The translations under genes were made by a program, and so were the position numbers. From Basidiobolus meristosporus CBS 931.73 (lineage: Eukaryota > Basidiobolomycota > Basidiobolomycetes > Basidiobolales > Basidiobolaceae): a stretch of 64,000 nt of DNA. Positions 35,432-46,253 of this stretch are shown in pieces (within the stretch, counting starts at the first letter, position 1; each line of letters begins with the position of its first letter). Below the pieces are notes generated by a model that did not search any database, was not told the origin of the DNA, and saw only the letters and a list, made by a program, of their open reading frames with translations. The stretch is taken from NCBI GenBank assembly GCA_002104905.1, contig MCFE01000066.1:62001-126000 (forward strand), in the 5' to 3' direction.

Positions 35432-35668
35432 AGTTCAAAAAGTTAGTCACCCAAGAATGTAATGCCATTATATTACTTTTTGGTCAATGCTCATATAAAT
35501 TTAAGACAGTCTTGTACATGAGATATTGCACCTACATGAGTGTAAGTTTTAGTGATGACCCACCATAGTAAGCATTATAAACAAAGTTGTGGCACCACAT
35601 ACCCATGTATATGTAACACTAATTCCCCTTTGGTTTCACTCAATGACATATATATGCTTCTAAAAAAT
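35432..35668. promoter_or_regulatory. divergent promoter region of Tnp2 copy T4
   Basis: This intergenic region is homologous to that of T8. It includes GCATTATAAACAAAG near 35573, TATA-like towards the accessory gene, and ends at the first accessory codons (ATG near 35653), which are cut by the LTR at 35669. Confidence 0.55.
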
Positions 35669-36037
35669 TGTTACAAGTCTTGGTATAAGAGTTGTAGAGG
35701 AATAGAGAGTTTAGCTAGTATTGTATTCACTAAAACTTGAACTGATTTGTATTGAGATTCCAGCAGCTCCTTATATACACTTTGCCAGATCAATTGCTGA
35801 CTAATTGTAATTCCTAATGTGGGTTGTGGCTGATGACTCATTTGATTGCATCACCATCACCCAATCAGTTCCTACTTAATATATCTTTTTCTGTCTGATA
35901 AAGATCTGCTGATTCCTTTGCTGACTAATGCTGCTGCTTCAATAGATAATGTTGATATACTGAGAGGTTAAGCATATAACTAATTGATTTGACTAAAAAT
36001 TGATCTAACTTTAACATTCAAGTGGCAGATCATCACA
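35669..36037 (-). repeat. gypsy solo LTR at the accessory gene start of T4
   Basis: This 369-bp LTR is bounded by AAAT (35665-35668 and 36038-36041). It splits the accessory gene after its first few codons. The same insertion site is occupied in copy T2 at 14474, so both copies probably descend from one already-interrupted element. Confidence 0.9.
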
Positions 36038-37382
36038 AAATAAAGCTAAGTTGTCTAGTTCCCAACCAAACACAACTGCTGACAGCTGCAGAAGAATGGT
36101 TGGACAACAGATTGCTTTGACATTCAGTGCAACAAGCAGGGCTACATTCAAAAAGGCCATGTTAATAGTGTGCCCACTGAATGGAATAATACAGACTCCT
36201 CAAGCTCTCAGTCAAGTAGGCACATGATAACCTCTGCAGAGCTTCAAGCTGACCTTGATGCTCAAGCAACTGAGAGTGTAGCAAATACTGTACCTTAAGT
36301 TGAAGACCAGCAAGTGGCTGACATAATATCACCACCACCCACATTAGCAAGTAAGTTGTTAGCTCATACCAAAGCGTTAATGAAGCAATAAGGTGCAGTG
36401 GCTAATAGGATAGATGCATGACCTAGGGAAAATGGGAAATAGTCCAGAAACAGGATGAGTGGATAATGCATGTTGAGCAATCAATATCCCAGGTGTAGAA
36501 AGCAGTAACTTGCTGCAAAGAAGGCACTGAAGTAGCCCAATGTCAAAGCCAAGTATTGAGCCATTTCACAATGTAGCAGCAGAGGAGCACTCCACAGTCT
36601 TTGAGGTACAAAAACAGTGGCCAAAGAAAAAGCCCACAGAGAAACCTATCACAGTATGGGAGGAAGGCAATGTGGTGTTTATACTAAAGCCTAAATATTA
36701 AATGACAATGAACAGGCACAAAGCCATTGAGCGCAATAATGAAGAGTGGGCTAATTTTCAGGAGGCTGCTAGAAGTCTAGCATGCCATCACCTTAAGGCT
36801 GGCATACCAGGGGATCATCAGGAACTCAAGACTAAGCAGAATGCACTTGGCTTATTCCATGAACCTTATCCTGGATTCAAATGGGCAAACAGATTTTGGG
36901 CCAGCATTTGTATGCTAAAAAAGTATCTTATGAGTAGAAAAGACTTTCAAAGACACGGCTAAAAATCAGTGGCTTCCTCAAGAGCCCCTCACAGGCTGGG
37001 CCAAAAGCGCCAGACAATTGTCAAAGAGATGTCAGGTAGCTGCAAGAGTGTCAATAAGGGGCAAGCAGGTAGACAAAGATGCACCAGCATCACATTTATC
37101 AAGTAAAATGCCTGGTACCAGTTGAGAAGCACTAAGTCACAGTAGCAGCAAAGGACCTGGCAATGATATCAACCAGCAGCTTTCTCAGAAACCAGTCACA
37201 GCTACAGCTGAGAGCTCCAAATAAGCAGCAAAGAAACATCTGGTTGCCAGAAGAGTGCCAGCAAGGGACTAGCAGGCTAAAACAGATGCATCAGAGTAGA
37301 ATTTATCAAGGAGAAAATGTAGTTCATTACAAGAAACACTCAGACAAAGCAGCAGTGAAAAACTTGGCAGTGATAAAGGAAA
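36038..37382 (+). pseudogene. Tnp2-element accessory gene (ORF2), copy T4, N-terminal to tail
   Basis: I recognise no known family. The plus strand first gives a Ser/Thr-rich region (IALTFSATSRATF, ~36110-36150), then a poorly conserved middle. The conserved core follows at 36690-36960: an 86-codon frame with NNEEWANFQEAARSLACHHL, then GIPGDHQELKTKQNALGLFHEPYPG, then RFWASIC. Equivalent cores occur at 31600 and 51700. After the core, two tandem units of ~198 bp (about 66 residues; compare 37029 and 37227) encode a basic, Ser/Gln-rich tail. The gene is cut at 37382 by copia C4 and continues at 42799. Divergent arrangement with the transposase suggests a second transposition protein comparable in role to plant TnpA; that is inference only. 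Confidence 0.65.
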
Positions 37383-37751
37383 TGTTGAAATATTGGACTA
37401 TTTGGTATCATTCAGCAGCTAAAAATTTACTTAACAATTCTAGACTAGTCTTAGTCCCTGAAGGACGCATTTACTGCCTTAACTTTGCCACTTTCTCCAG
37501 ATATATGATCTTATGATTATTCCCCTATAGTCAGGATCAAATTAGCACTATTACCAAATATTATGTACTAACCCTGAAACTGTTGCAGAATGCTCTTGAA
37601 TATTGAGAAACCATCCCTACTTAGTGTTACAGCTGTATTACTTCTACAAAGGTATAAATACTGAGCTTCTTTATGAATAAACAACAGTTCAACTATTATG
37701 ACTATTTCTTGATAAGTTCCCTATAACCAAATCACTTCTTAAATTGCAACA
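37383..37751 (+). repeat. 5' LTR of copia C4
   Basis: 369 bp, TGTTGAAATATTGG to TTGCAACA, followed by the primer-binding-type GGTTATGAGCCCC. A TATA-like GGTATAAATACTGAG lies near 37651. Confidence 0.93.
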
Positions 37752-37787
37752 GGTTATGAGCCCCAATTGCCTTAATCTATTCTAAAA

Positions 37788-40700
37788 ATGACTTCTACCA
37801 GCAAACAAAGCAATACCAACATCTTTCCTGTAAAGGAGAGGTTTGATGGGAAGAACTAGAGACTTTGGAGAATCAAGATGCAGATCCACCTTGAGGAAAG
37901 AAAGCTTTGCAACATAGTAACAGGAAAGGAAGTTGAGCCCAAAGGAACAGCAGAAGATGTGGAGAAGTTTCAAGAGGAGAGAAAGGCCTGCAATGCCATA
38001 TGCATCAATGTGCAAGACTCCTCCATTGGACAAATCCATGCCGCAAATACTGCCAAAGCAGCATGGGAATCCTTAGAGAAGATCTTTAGAGCAAAGTCAG
38101 TATCAAGCAAGCTTTATTTAAAACTAAAGTTCTTCAACATGAGGAAGAAGCCAGATGATGACATGCTACAACTCATTACCAGAATGGGGACACTTGCAGA
38201 AGACCTTTACAGTATTAATGCTGGTGTAGATGATGAAGAAAAGATACTCTGTCTGCTTTGCAGCCTACTAGATGAGTATGAACCACTCATACTTTCTTTT
38301 GAAAGCAGAGAAGACAACTTCACTTTAGACTATGTCAAAGGAAGACCTCTCCATGAAGTACTCAGATGTAATGATCAAGCAGAGAAAATTGAAGATAATG
38401 CTTTATTCAGTTCAGAAAGGCACACAGAAAAGAAGGGAAAGCAACAAAACCAAAGAAAACCTGGCTGCTGTAACTACTGTAAAAAGCCAGGACACTGGGC
38501 AAGAGAATGCAAGAAGAAACAAGCAGACAAAAAACAGAAACTAGAGCAGGCAAACCATATAACTACTGATGAACATTTATTTGTAACTGTACAAGAGAGT
38601 GCAAGTAACCAAAGTAATGAATGGTATATTGACTCTGGAGCATCACAGCATATTTGTCATATAAAGGATTGGTTCAGCAACTTAAAGACTATTCCCATAA
38701 GAAAGGTTTATCTGGGAGATTACTCTGCATTGGAAGCTACCGCCAGTGGGTCTGTACAACTAAATATGAGTGATAACTCAGGGGCAACAACAGCAAAACT
38801 GACTGACGTACTCTATGCACCTGGAATAGCTAAGAACCTACTCTCAGTCAGTAAAGCAACTACTCAGGGACTGAAATTTGTTTTTACTAAGCTGAGCTAC
38901 TCAATATTGAGTGAAAATGGACAAAAATTAGCTTTGGCAATCAGAGATCACAACATATACAAGTTACAATGCAAGATCATTGTACCTGAGTATGTAAACA
39001 TTGCTGAAACCGATGAAACCAACTGGGAAACGTAGCATAGGAGGCTAGGACACATTGGGGAACAGAAAATGAGCCAGTTGGTGAAAAATCAGCTTGTTTT
39101 GGGCCTAAAATATTCAATTCCAATCAAATTGAATGTTTGTAAGGGATGTTCATATGGCAAACAAGCTAGGCAACGTTTCAAGAGCTCAGAAGGCATCAAT
39201 ACCACCAAAATATTGGCTATTGTACACTCAGACATATGTGCCCCATGAGAACACTGTCCTTTGGAGCCAAGAGATACTTTATGACGTTTATTGATGACAA
39301 GACAAGATATACATGGGTGTATTTCCTCAAAACAAAGGATGAAGCTTTAGAGACGTTTAAGCACTTCAAGAACATGGCAGAAACTCAAACTGGGTGTAAG
39401 TTGAAGGTACTACAAAGTGACCATGGAGGAGAATACTGCTCAAAGGAGTTTGCAAAATACCGCTTGTCTACTGGTATACTTCAGCAGACCACAGTTCCTC
39501 ATACTCCACAGCAAAATGGAGTAGCAGAACGTCAAATAGAACAATGGTAGAGATGGGAAGATCTATGCTACATGATAATGGAATGGACTACAGGTTTTGG
39601 GCTGAATCTGTTGCTACCACTGTATACATCAAGAACAGATGCCCAACAACAGCACTACGTGATTCTACACCCTTTGAAGCTTATACAGGCAATAAACCAG
39701 ACCTCCAGCACCCCAAGATGTTTGGCAGTGATGTTTTTTATCACATCCCTGACAAAAAACGCTCAAAGTTGGAACCAAAGAGTAGGAAAGGGACCTTTCT
39801 TGGGTATTGTGAAGATACTAAAGGGTATAGAGTGTATGATGGCAAAATTCAGAAGCTGATCAGGAGCAGGGACGTTGTATTTGAGGAGAATTCAGATCAG
39901 AAAGCCACAGAAATCATTGGCCAGCTGCCTGATGATGCAATCAACACTAATAAAGAAGATACGTACCAAATCCAGCCAGATATGGAAGATACTTCTACCA
40001 GCTCTAGATCAGAACAGATTATCCCGGTTAGGTGATCTACTAGAATAAGAAATGCCCCTGGATCCTGGTGGCAGACATCCAATGATCATGAAGAAGCTTA
40101 TCTTGCCTTATGTGCCAAACCTCAGAATTAGGAACAGGCAATGCAAAGTCCAGATGCTACTAAGTGGCAACAAGCCATGCAGAAGGAGTACCAATCACTG
40201 ATCAAGGCAAAAACATGGGAACTGGTAGACTTACCAAATGGGAGAAAGCCAATAGGATGTAGATGGATCTACAAGATCAAGATAACCTCAAATGGTGCCG
40301 TTGATAAGTACAAGGCTAGATTGGTAGCTAAAGGCTATTCCCAGATCCAGGGACTAGACTTTAAGGAAAAATTTGCTCCGGTTGCCAAGTTTAACTCTAT
40401 TAGGACAGTTATAGCCCTGGCAGCTGTACACAGTCTGGATCTACACCAAATGGATGTCAAAAGAGCCTTTCAAAATGGGGATTTGCAAGAAACTATATAT
40501 ATGGAGCAACCAGAAGGTTTTACCAATCCAAAAGGCCCCCATAAGGTGTGCAAACTTAGAAAATTGTTGTATGGGCTTAAGCAGGCACCTAGAGCATGGT
40601 ATAACAAGATTAACACATATCTAGAGGAAATTGGGTTCTCTTGTAGCACTGCAGATCACGGTATATATGTGAAACAGCTCAAAAAAGGTGTGATCATCCT

Positions 40701-41680
40701 AGTTCTTTATGTGGACAACCTAATTATAGCTACAAGTGATCAAGAGGCACTTAATCAGACAAAATCAGATCTCTTCAGCAAGTTTGAGATGAAAGATCTT
40801 GAAAATAGAGCTAATTTCTTGGAATTGAGGTCAAATTTGACATACCTACGCAGAAAATTGGGCTGAATCAGTCTAAGTACATCAGGGACATTTGTAGTTG
40901 CTTCAAAATGGAAAATGCAAGCCTGCAGCAACCCCTATGGACAATAACCTGAAATTAAGCAAATCTTAGCCAGTTATAGATGAAAACGGCTCAAATATGG
41001 ACCAAAACTTTCCCTATCAATCAATGGTTGGTAGCCTAATGTACTTGATAGTGTCTACATGTCCAGATATTGCAGTAGCAGTTGGAATAGTCGGTCAATT
41101 CATGCAGAATTATGGATCAGATCAAATTGCAGCAGTTAAGCGGATTTTCAGATATCTACAAGATACCATAAATAAGGTACTGGAATACTCTGGAGCAGCT
41201 AATAGGCAAAAATTTGATGGTTATAGTGATTCAGATTGGGGTAGGGATCTGATTGACAGATGCTCTACCACAGGCTATGTATTTCTTTATGCTGGTGCAG
41301 CTATTACTTGGGATTGCAAGAAACAACCAACTGTGGCACTATCTACAACTGAAGCCAACTATATGGCTGCATGTCAAGCAACTAAGGAGGCTATATGGCT
41401 ACAAAAACTATTCATAGACTTAGGTTTCAATTCAGGTGAACAAACATGTATTTACAAGGGTAATCAAAGTTGTATTTCATTAGCTAGAAATCCTACTAAT
41501 CATGCCAGAACTAAGCACATTGATATACAGCATCACTTTGTGAGGGAAGCAGTAGAAAATAACTTAGTGGAGTTAGTTTACTGCCCAACTGACAAAATGG
41601 TGGCAGACATATTGACAAAACCATTAGCTAGGCCACAGTATGAGATCCTTAGAGAGAAATTGGGATTAAGAAATTATTAG
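37788..41680 (+). pseudogene. copia gag-pol polyprotein of C4 (broken)
   Basis: The start is the ATG at 37788 (MTSTSK...), with a TAG at 37857 replacing the Tyr codon seen in C1. From 37878 one frame runs 385 codons through gag, an intact CCHC knuckle (CNYCKKPGHWAREC, ~38460-38510), the protease YIDSGAS (~38625) and the pre-integrase region, to a TAG (Trp position) at 39033. Integrase follows with DDE positions in HSDIC, LQSDHGGEY and NGVAERQ; a one-base loss near 39240 and another near 39533 shift the frame. Reverse transcriptase spans 40140-40860, with YVDN instead of YVDD at ~40710. RNase H spans 40997-41680. The last residues are removed by the MITE at 41679. Confidence 0.92.
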
Positions 41681-42412
41681 ACTTGTTCCGTTGGATAGTG
41701 CCACATTGAGCCATGAGTGCCAAATGATGCCATAGTGTGCCAGAGAGGTAAAGTGAGCCTCTACCTGGCCACAGAGTGTGAAACATAGCTCCGCATCTTC
41801 ATGCAAAGCAGCCCCTGTGTTTCACCCGTTGCGCAGGAGAAAATCCATTTTTTGACCTTTTTTTGTGGATCAATGTAGCTCAGGATGTGTAAGAGCACAG
41901 GAGAACTGAAGATATGCATCTGGTACTCAATGCCCATGGCACTCTGAATCTAGCTCCTGTAGCTTGTATCATGTCACAAAAATGAATGGCACTATCTTGG
42001 TCCACTGGTACTATCTGGCACTATATTTAAATATTAGCCCTAAAGTAAGATCTATACAAAGCACTTTTAGTGCCAGATAGTACCAGTGGACCAAGATAGT
42101 GCCATTCATTTTTGTGACATGATGCAAGCTACAGGAGCTAGATTCAGAGTGTCATGGGTATTGAGTACCAGATGCATATCTTCAATCTGCTTGTGCTCTA
42201 ACACATCCTGCACAAAATTGATCCAAAAAAAAAGGTCAAAAAATGGATTTTCTCCAGCACAATGGGTGAAACACAGGGGCTGCTTTGCATGAAGATGCAG
42301 AGCTATGTTTCACACTCTGTGGCCAGGTAGAGGCTCACATGGCCTCTCTGGCACACTATGGCATCATTTGGCACTCATGGCTCAATGTGGCACTATCCAA
42401 CGGAACAAGTCT
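41679..42412. mobile_element. Harbinger-type MITE copy 2 (palindromic, 734 bp)
   Basis: The termini are AGACTTGTTCCGTTGG and its exact inverse CCAACGGAACAAGTCT. ATT at 41676-41678 and 42413-42415 is a 3-bp target duplication. Excising it restores 'gaaattatttagttgagg' as in copia C1 at 6958-6974. The whole element folds back on itself around a centre near 42045, with AGTGCC/GGCACT motifs in both arms. It has no coding capacity. It is the best-preserved MITE of the family and was inserted after C4. Confidence 0.95.
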
Positions 42413-42429
42413 ATTTAGTTGAGGGGCAG

Positions 42430-42798
42430 TGTTGAAATATTGAACTATTTGGTATCATTCAGCAGCTAAAAATTTACTTAACAATTCTAGACTAGTCTTG
42501 GTCACTGAAGGACGCATTTACTGCCTTAACTTTGCCACTTTCTCCAGATATATGATCTTATGATTATTCCCCTATAGTCAGGATCAAATTAGCACTATTA
42601 CCAAATATTATGTACTAACCCTGAAACTGTTACAGAATGCTCTTGAATATTGAGAAACCGTCCCTATTTAGTGTTACAGCTGTATTACTTCTACAAAGGT
42701 ATAAATACTGAGCTTCTTTATGAATAAACAACAGTTCAACTATTATCACTATTTCTTGATAAGTTCCCTATAACCAAATCACTTCTTAAATTGCAACA
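42430..42798 (+). repeat. 3' LTR of copia C4
   Basis: This 369-bp LTR is separated from the end of pol by the MITE. The purine tract GAGGGGCAG precedes it. Confidence 0.93.
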
Positions 42799-43697
42799 GG
42801 AAAAGGTAGAGAGAAAAGTTCTACCCAAGCCTCATACAGGGAAGCATGCAAAAAAACCTGCAGTTCTTACCATTTAATGTTGTAAGCCTGGAACAAACAG
42901 AATCCCATCATAGCCAAGAAGAATTAACAGCAAGAAAACAGACATTTTCACCAGAGTTAGATGCATAGGCAGTTGAGCTACAATGTCAAGAACTCAAAAG
43001 ACTATCACAATGCCTTCAGTGGAATTTTGGAGCACTAATATGCACACCAAGCAGTTGCAGCACCTCTTCAAGAGCAGTGCACAAGAACCTGCACTTGAAT
43101 ATTTCCAGGATCTATTGCAAAGACTGCAGAAAAGGTACTAGACCTTACAGTGCCAGCTGAAGACCAGGATGTGTGGGAACCAGTGAATGAATAGTGGCAT
43201 AAAGCCATTTGATTCCCAGCAGAGTCATGGAAACAGAGCATTACAGCAGAAATCACAAAGCTACTTGTTGCATGTGTGGTTAGGCTTAATGTTAGTGGAG
43301 GGTAGAGGGACTTATATAGGTCAGTACAATTGGCAATTGAGGTACAACTAAAGTCTCAAGGGAAATAAATCAATTTGTATATTTCAAATGTAAGAAAAAT
43401 GGTTATGTCAGGAAGTACTAAGTATGAAAAAGAGGCAAGAGTCAATCAATGTACACAAACATAGGAGGTGAATAAGTGTCTGGGATCAGAGAGTGAGCAA
43501 ATTGGCCGGGAACCAATCAAAAGCCCTTTATGTATTGTTGTAATGAAAATTTTTGACCAAGATTTTGTAAAATCTGGTATGCATACATTTTCAACAGTCA
43601 CTGCATGGCACCCTGACAGGATCAATACCTCTTAGTTACAGAACTTTAATTCTGTGATGGCCATTTTATGGGATCATTACAATAACCTCTCATAGGA
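42799..43697 (+). pseudogene. accessory gene (ORF2), copy T4, C-terminal part
   Basis: This continues the gene after C4 and runs to the element end. Recognisable phrases are shared with the antisense copy at 44831-45765: MSRTQKTI, VEFWSTNMHTKQLQHLFKSSAQEPALEY (43015-43110), then AEDQ-WE-VNEWWHEAI-like residues, LGSESEQIGREPIKS (43480-43525), and FNSVMAILWDHYNN ending at the terminus. A degenerate CxxC...H-like stretch (FKCKKNGYVRKY, ~43384) may be a lost zinc knuckle; this is weak. Stops occur in all frames. Confidence 0.62.
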
Positions 43698-44147
43698 ATA
43701 AAAATTCTGGGTCAGCATTGGTATGTAATGAAAGTATCTCAAGGGTAGCAGAAGCTATCAAAGGCATAAGTACAAGGGTGCCATGGCTAAAAACCATCAG
43801 CTTCCTTAAGAGCTTGCCACCAGCAGGGCTGAGAGCTACAAATAAGTGGCAAAGAAATGCCAGGTATGCAGAAACATGCCAGTAAGGAACAAGCTGGCAG
43901 ATAAAAGTGCATCTGTGCAGCATTTATCAAGGAGAAAATATAGTCTTATAAAAGAAGCACTTGGCCACAGCAGCAGAGAAGGACTTGAAAGTGATAAAGC
44001 CTATGAGCTTCTCCAGAGCCCATTACAAGCAGAGCTGAAAGCTCCAAACATGCAGCAAACAGATGTCTGCTTACTGAGATAGTGCTGGCTAAAGACAAGC
44101 AGATAAAAGTAGATTCACCATTGCGGCATTCATTTGTTATAAAGAAT
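43698..44147 (+). pseudogene. accessory gene (ORF2) of T3, end of core and repeat tail
   Basis: The reading resumes after T4 with the FWASIG-like motif (LGQHW in one frame, 43710-43725) and then the tail repeats: VAKKCQVCRNMPVRNKLADK and SVQHLSRRKYSLIKEAL (43846-43980), followed by a second unit (MQQTDVCLLR ...). The 78-codon frame at 43846-44082 is the longest intact piece. It is interrupted at ~44147 by an M2 element. Confidence 0.68.
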
Positions 44148-44482
44148 TGCAATTCCACCTAAGTATTCACCAAGTGTAGTTACTTAGATCCTCACCTTCT
44201 AGTCCTAGAGAATACTGACCAAATTTTTTACTGGGATCTACTCAAAGTATTTTAACCAAAATATCAGGTACCCAAAACATTAAAATTCTAAAACTTGTCC
44301 AAGCAGCCCCAAACTTTGCACAAATGTTCCTGGGACCTTCCTAAACCTATTGTACATGTTTCTCATGCCAAGATCAGGTAAAAGTATATGTACTACTTCT
44401 ACACTCAATGAATCATTAAGTGAAAACAACATAATCTCTTTATCTCCCCATCACTTAAAATACTCCCAGACTCATACAAAAT
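44148..44482 (-). mobile_element. M2 small non-coding element, copy 2
   Basis: About 335 bp, reverse orientation relative to the copy at 31165: 'ccacctaagtattcacc' at the left and CATGCCAAGATCAGG near 44366, then 'catcacttaaaatactcc'. It interrupts the repeat tail of the T3 accessory gene, a different site from copy 1, so M2 is mobile. Edges are approximate. Confidence 0.6.
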
Positions 44483-44830
44483 CACTAAAGAGTAAGCAAA
44501 GTACAATACAAGAAGCACTCAGTCAGTGTTGCAGTCAAAGACTTGGCAGATATTAAGGTAAAGGCAAATAGAAAAATGTCTGCTCAAGCCAGAGACATGG
44601 AATTATGTGGAAAGGCCTGAGATCTAACCAACTAATGTCATCATCCCAAAACAGGCTGAATTCCACTATAGCCAAGAAGAGTTACCCTCAAGACAGAAGT
44701 TATTTGGTCAATAGTTGGAAGTGCAGCCAGTTGAGCTACACTCCAGTAAGCAAGAAGAATTTGCAGAGAAAAGCAAATTGTCTACCACTGCCTGCACATC
44801 CTCCAGTGTAGACAGAGTGAAGATCCTACT
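44483..44830 (+). pseudogene. accessory gene (ORF2) of T3, last tail unit and C-terminal start
   Basis: After M2 the plus strand gives QSTIQEALSQCCSQRLG (tail repeat), a linker, then IAKKSYPQDRSYLVNSWK in one frame and, in the shifted frame, a sequence matching the minus-strand HHSQEELPIRKQLFSQEL of copy T5. It ends at '...gatcctact' where T5's terminus CCCTGGGAAATC starts, so T5 probably inserted here. Confidence 0.62.
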
Positions 44831-45732
44831 CCCTGGGAAATCATTATGATTATCCCATCCAATGATCATCACAGAATTAAAGTCCTGGGACCAAGTGGAA
44901 CTGATCCTGTCAGAACACTGTGCAGAGACCATTGAAAAATAATTGTACCACAGATCTTGAAAAAACTTAGTCAGAATCTTACATAACAACAATACATAGT
45001 GGCTTTTGGTTGGTTCCCTGCCAACTTGCTCACTTTCTGATCCCAGACACTCAATCACCTCCTATGTTTGTGTAAACCAATTGGCTATAGCCACTTTTTC
45101 ACACTCCTTACTTTCTGACTCAACCACTTCTCTTACTTTTGATATGTACAAGTTGATTTATTTCCTTTGAAACTTAAGTTGTACCTCAATTGCCAATTGT
45201 ACTGACCTATATAAGTGCCTCTACCCTACACTAACACTAAGCCTAACCACACACTCAACAAGTACTCCATTACTTAATGCTCTGTTTACATGACTTCAGC
45301 AGAAACCCAATGGCTTCATGCCACCATTCATTCACTTGTTCCCACATGACCTGGTCTTCAGCCAGCACTGTAAGAACTAGCACCTCATCTGCCAGTCTTT
45401 GCAATAAATCCCTGCAATATTTAAGTGCATTTTCTTGAGCACTACTCTGGAAGATGTGCTGCAACCTCTTGATGTAACTATCACTGTTCCAAAACTCCAC
45501 CTAAGGCATTGATAGTCTTTTGAGCTCTTGACATTGTAGCCTTGTCTGTCAGTGGGATCTCCACTCTGTCAACAATGGAGGCTGTGGCAGAAAAATTGCC
45601 TTTTTCAGCAAACTCATCTACCTTGCTGGAGTGTAGCTCTACTGGCTGCGCTTCCAACTCTTGTGAAAACAGCTGTTTCCTTATTGGTAATTCTTCTTGG
45701 CTATGATGGGATTCAGTCTGTTCCTGGCTTGC
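44831..45732 (-). pseudogene. accessory gene (ORF2), copy T5, C-terminal part
   Basis: Starting from the terminus CCCTGGGAAATC (44831), the minus strand encodes, from C- to N-terminus, LGSESEQVGREPTKSHYV (~45050), MEFWNSDSYIKRLQHIF... with QENALKYCRDLLQRLADEVL and MWEQVNEWWHEAIGFLL (45500-45290), and LPIRKQLFSQELEAQPVEL with FAEKGNFSATASIVDR (45700-45560). The frames at 45270-45500 and 45481-45765 are the best-preserved version of this C-terminal domain. It is predicted helical and of unknown function. Confidence 0.68.
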
Positions 45733-46253
45733 TGTCATGATCACATGACAACCATGAACACCCATGCCAAGTATTAGCTTCCTAGCTCAACTTCTAAGAG
45801 ATTCCATCTGGAACCTTCTACCACCTTCCAGAAAGTTCCTGACCATTCCAAACTATTGCTACACAATGGAACATTCCATGGAAGCTTCCCATTGTATTTT
45901 TCATAGTCCAGTACCATATATGGAAATACCAGGTCACATGACTTAGTCACATGATCAGGTGACCCAAACCATTTCCCCATCCTGTCTCAGTGCCTTGCCT
46001 TCTATATTATTGTCCCCAGCACTGCTGCTGTGCCTCACCCCACAACCCCACTAGTATTAGCTAATATCTCTTGGCATTGGTATAGCCAAAAAGTATATAT
46101 AGTCCTATTCCCCCTTAGGTATTCCTCAGTCTGATAAACACAGGTCTTGAATAAACAGCCTTGCCTTGAATCCTGTCTTGCCTTGATGGACCACACCTAA
46201 GTCCTTTCCTGCCATGCCTAGCTTTTCCTCCTGCCTTGTGTCTATTCACAACA
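45733..46253. mobile_element. solo LTR (521 bp) in Tnp2 copy T5
   Basis: The LTR-type termini are TGTCATGATCAC ... TTCACAACA, with a perfect 5-bp repeat CTTGC at 45728-45732 and 46254-46258. Excision restores 'ggcttgcggtgttaat', present uninterrupted at 51062-51080. A TATA-like 'gtatatatag' lies near 46095, followed by a probable start region. The start has the palindrome TCATGATCACATGA. No internal region remains. Confidence 0.92.

Larger units (their letters stand above)
37383..42798 (+). mobile_element. Ty1/copia retrotransposon C4, full length, carrying a MITE
   Basis: C4 has LTRs at 37383-37751 and 42430-42798 (369 bp each, about seven differences by eye) and a perfect 5-bp target duplication GGAAA (37378-37382 and 42799-42803). 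The flanks are accessory-gene sequence of Tnp2 copy T4. Without the 734-bp MITE and its 3-bp duplication it would be 4,679 bp, close to C1. It is younger than C1 and C3 judged by LTR similarity, yet its pol is broken. Confidence 0.94.
31775..43697. mobile_element. Tnp2 DNA transposon copy T4, both ends present, with nested insertions
   Basis: The left end is CCCTATGAAATATAATTTGG (31775), and the right end reads ...ACCTCTCATAGGA (to 43697), an inverted CCTATGA. ATA at 31772-31774 and 43698-43700 is a 3-bp target duplication, as in CACTA-class elements. The flanks join into an accessory-gene reading of copy T3 (FKHA | FWVSIG; compare FKQANRFWASIG in the copy at 51236), confirming insertion into T3. 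Without its own insertions (gypsy LTRs at 32761 and 35669, copia C4 at 37383) T4 would be about 5.8 kb. It carries the transposase (minus) and the accessory gene (plus), head to head. Confidence 0.85.

Noticed and set aside
43384-43425. CCHC zinc knuckle in the accessory protein, suggesting a retroviral-type gag
   Set aside because: Only one Cys pair position is clear in one copy and the other copy does not keep it. The element ends and 3-bp duplication show a DNA transposon.
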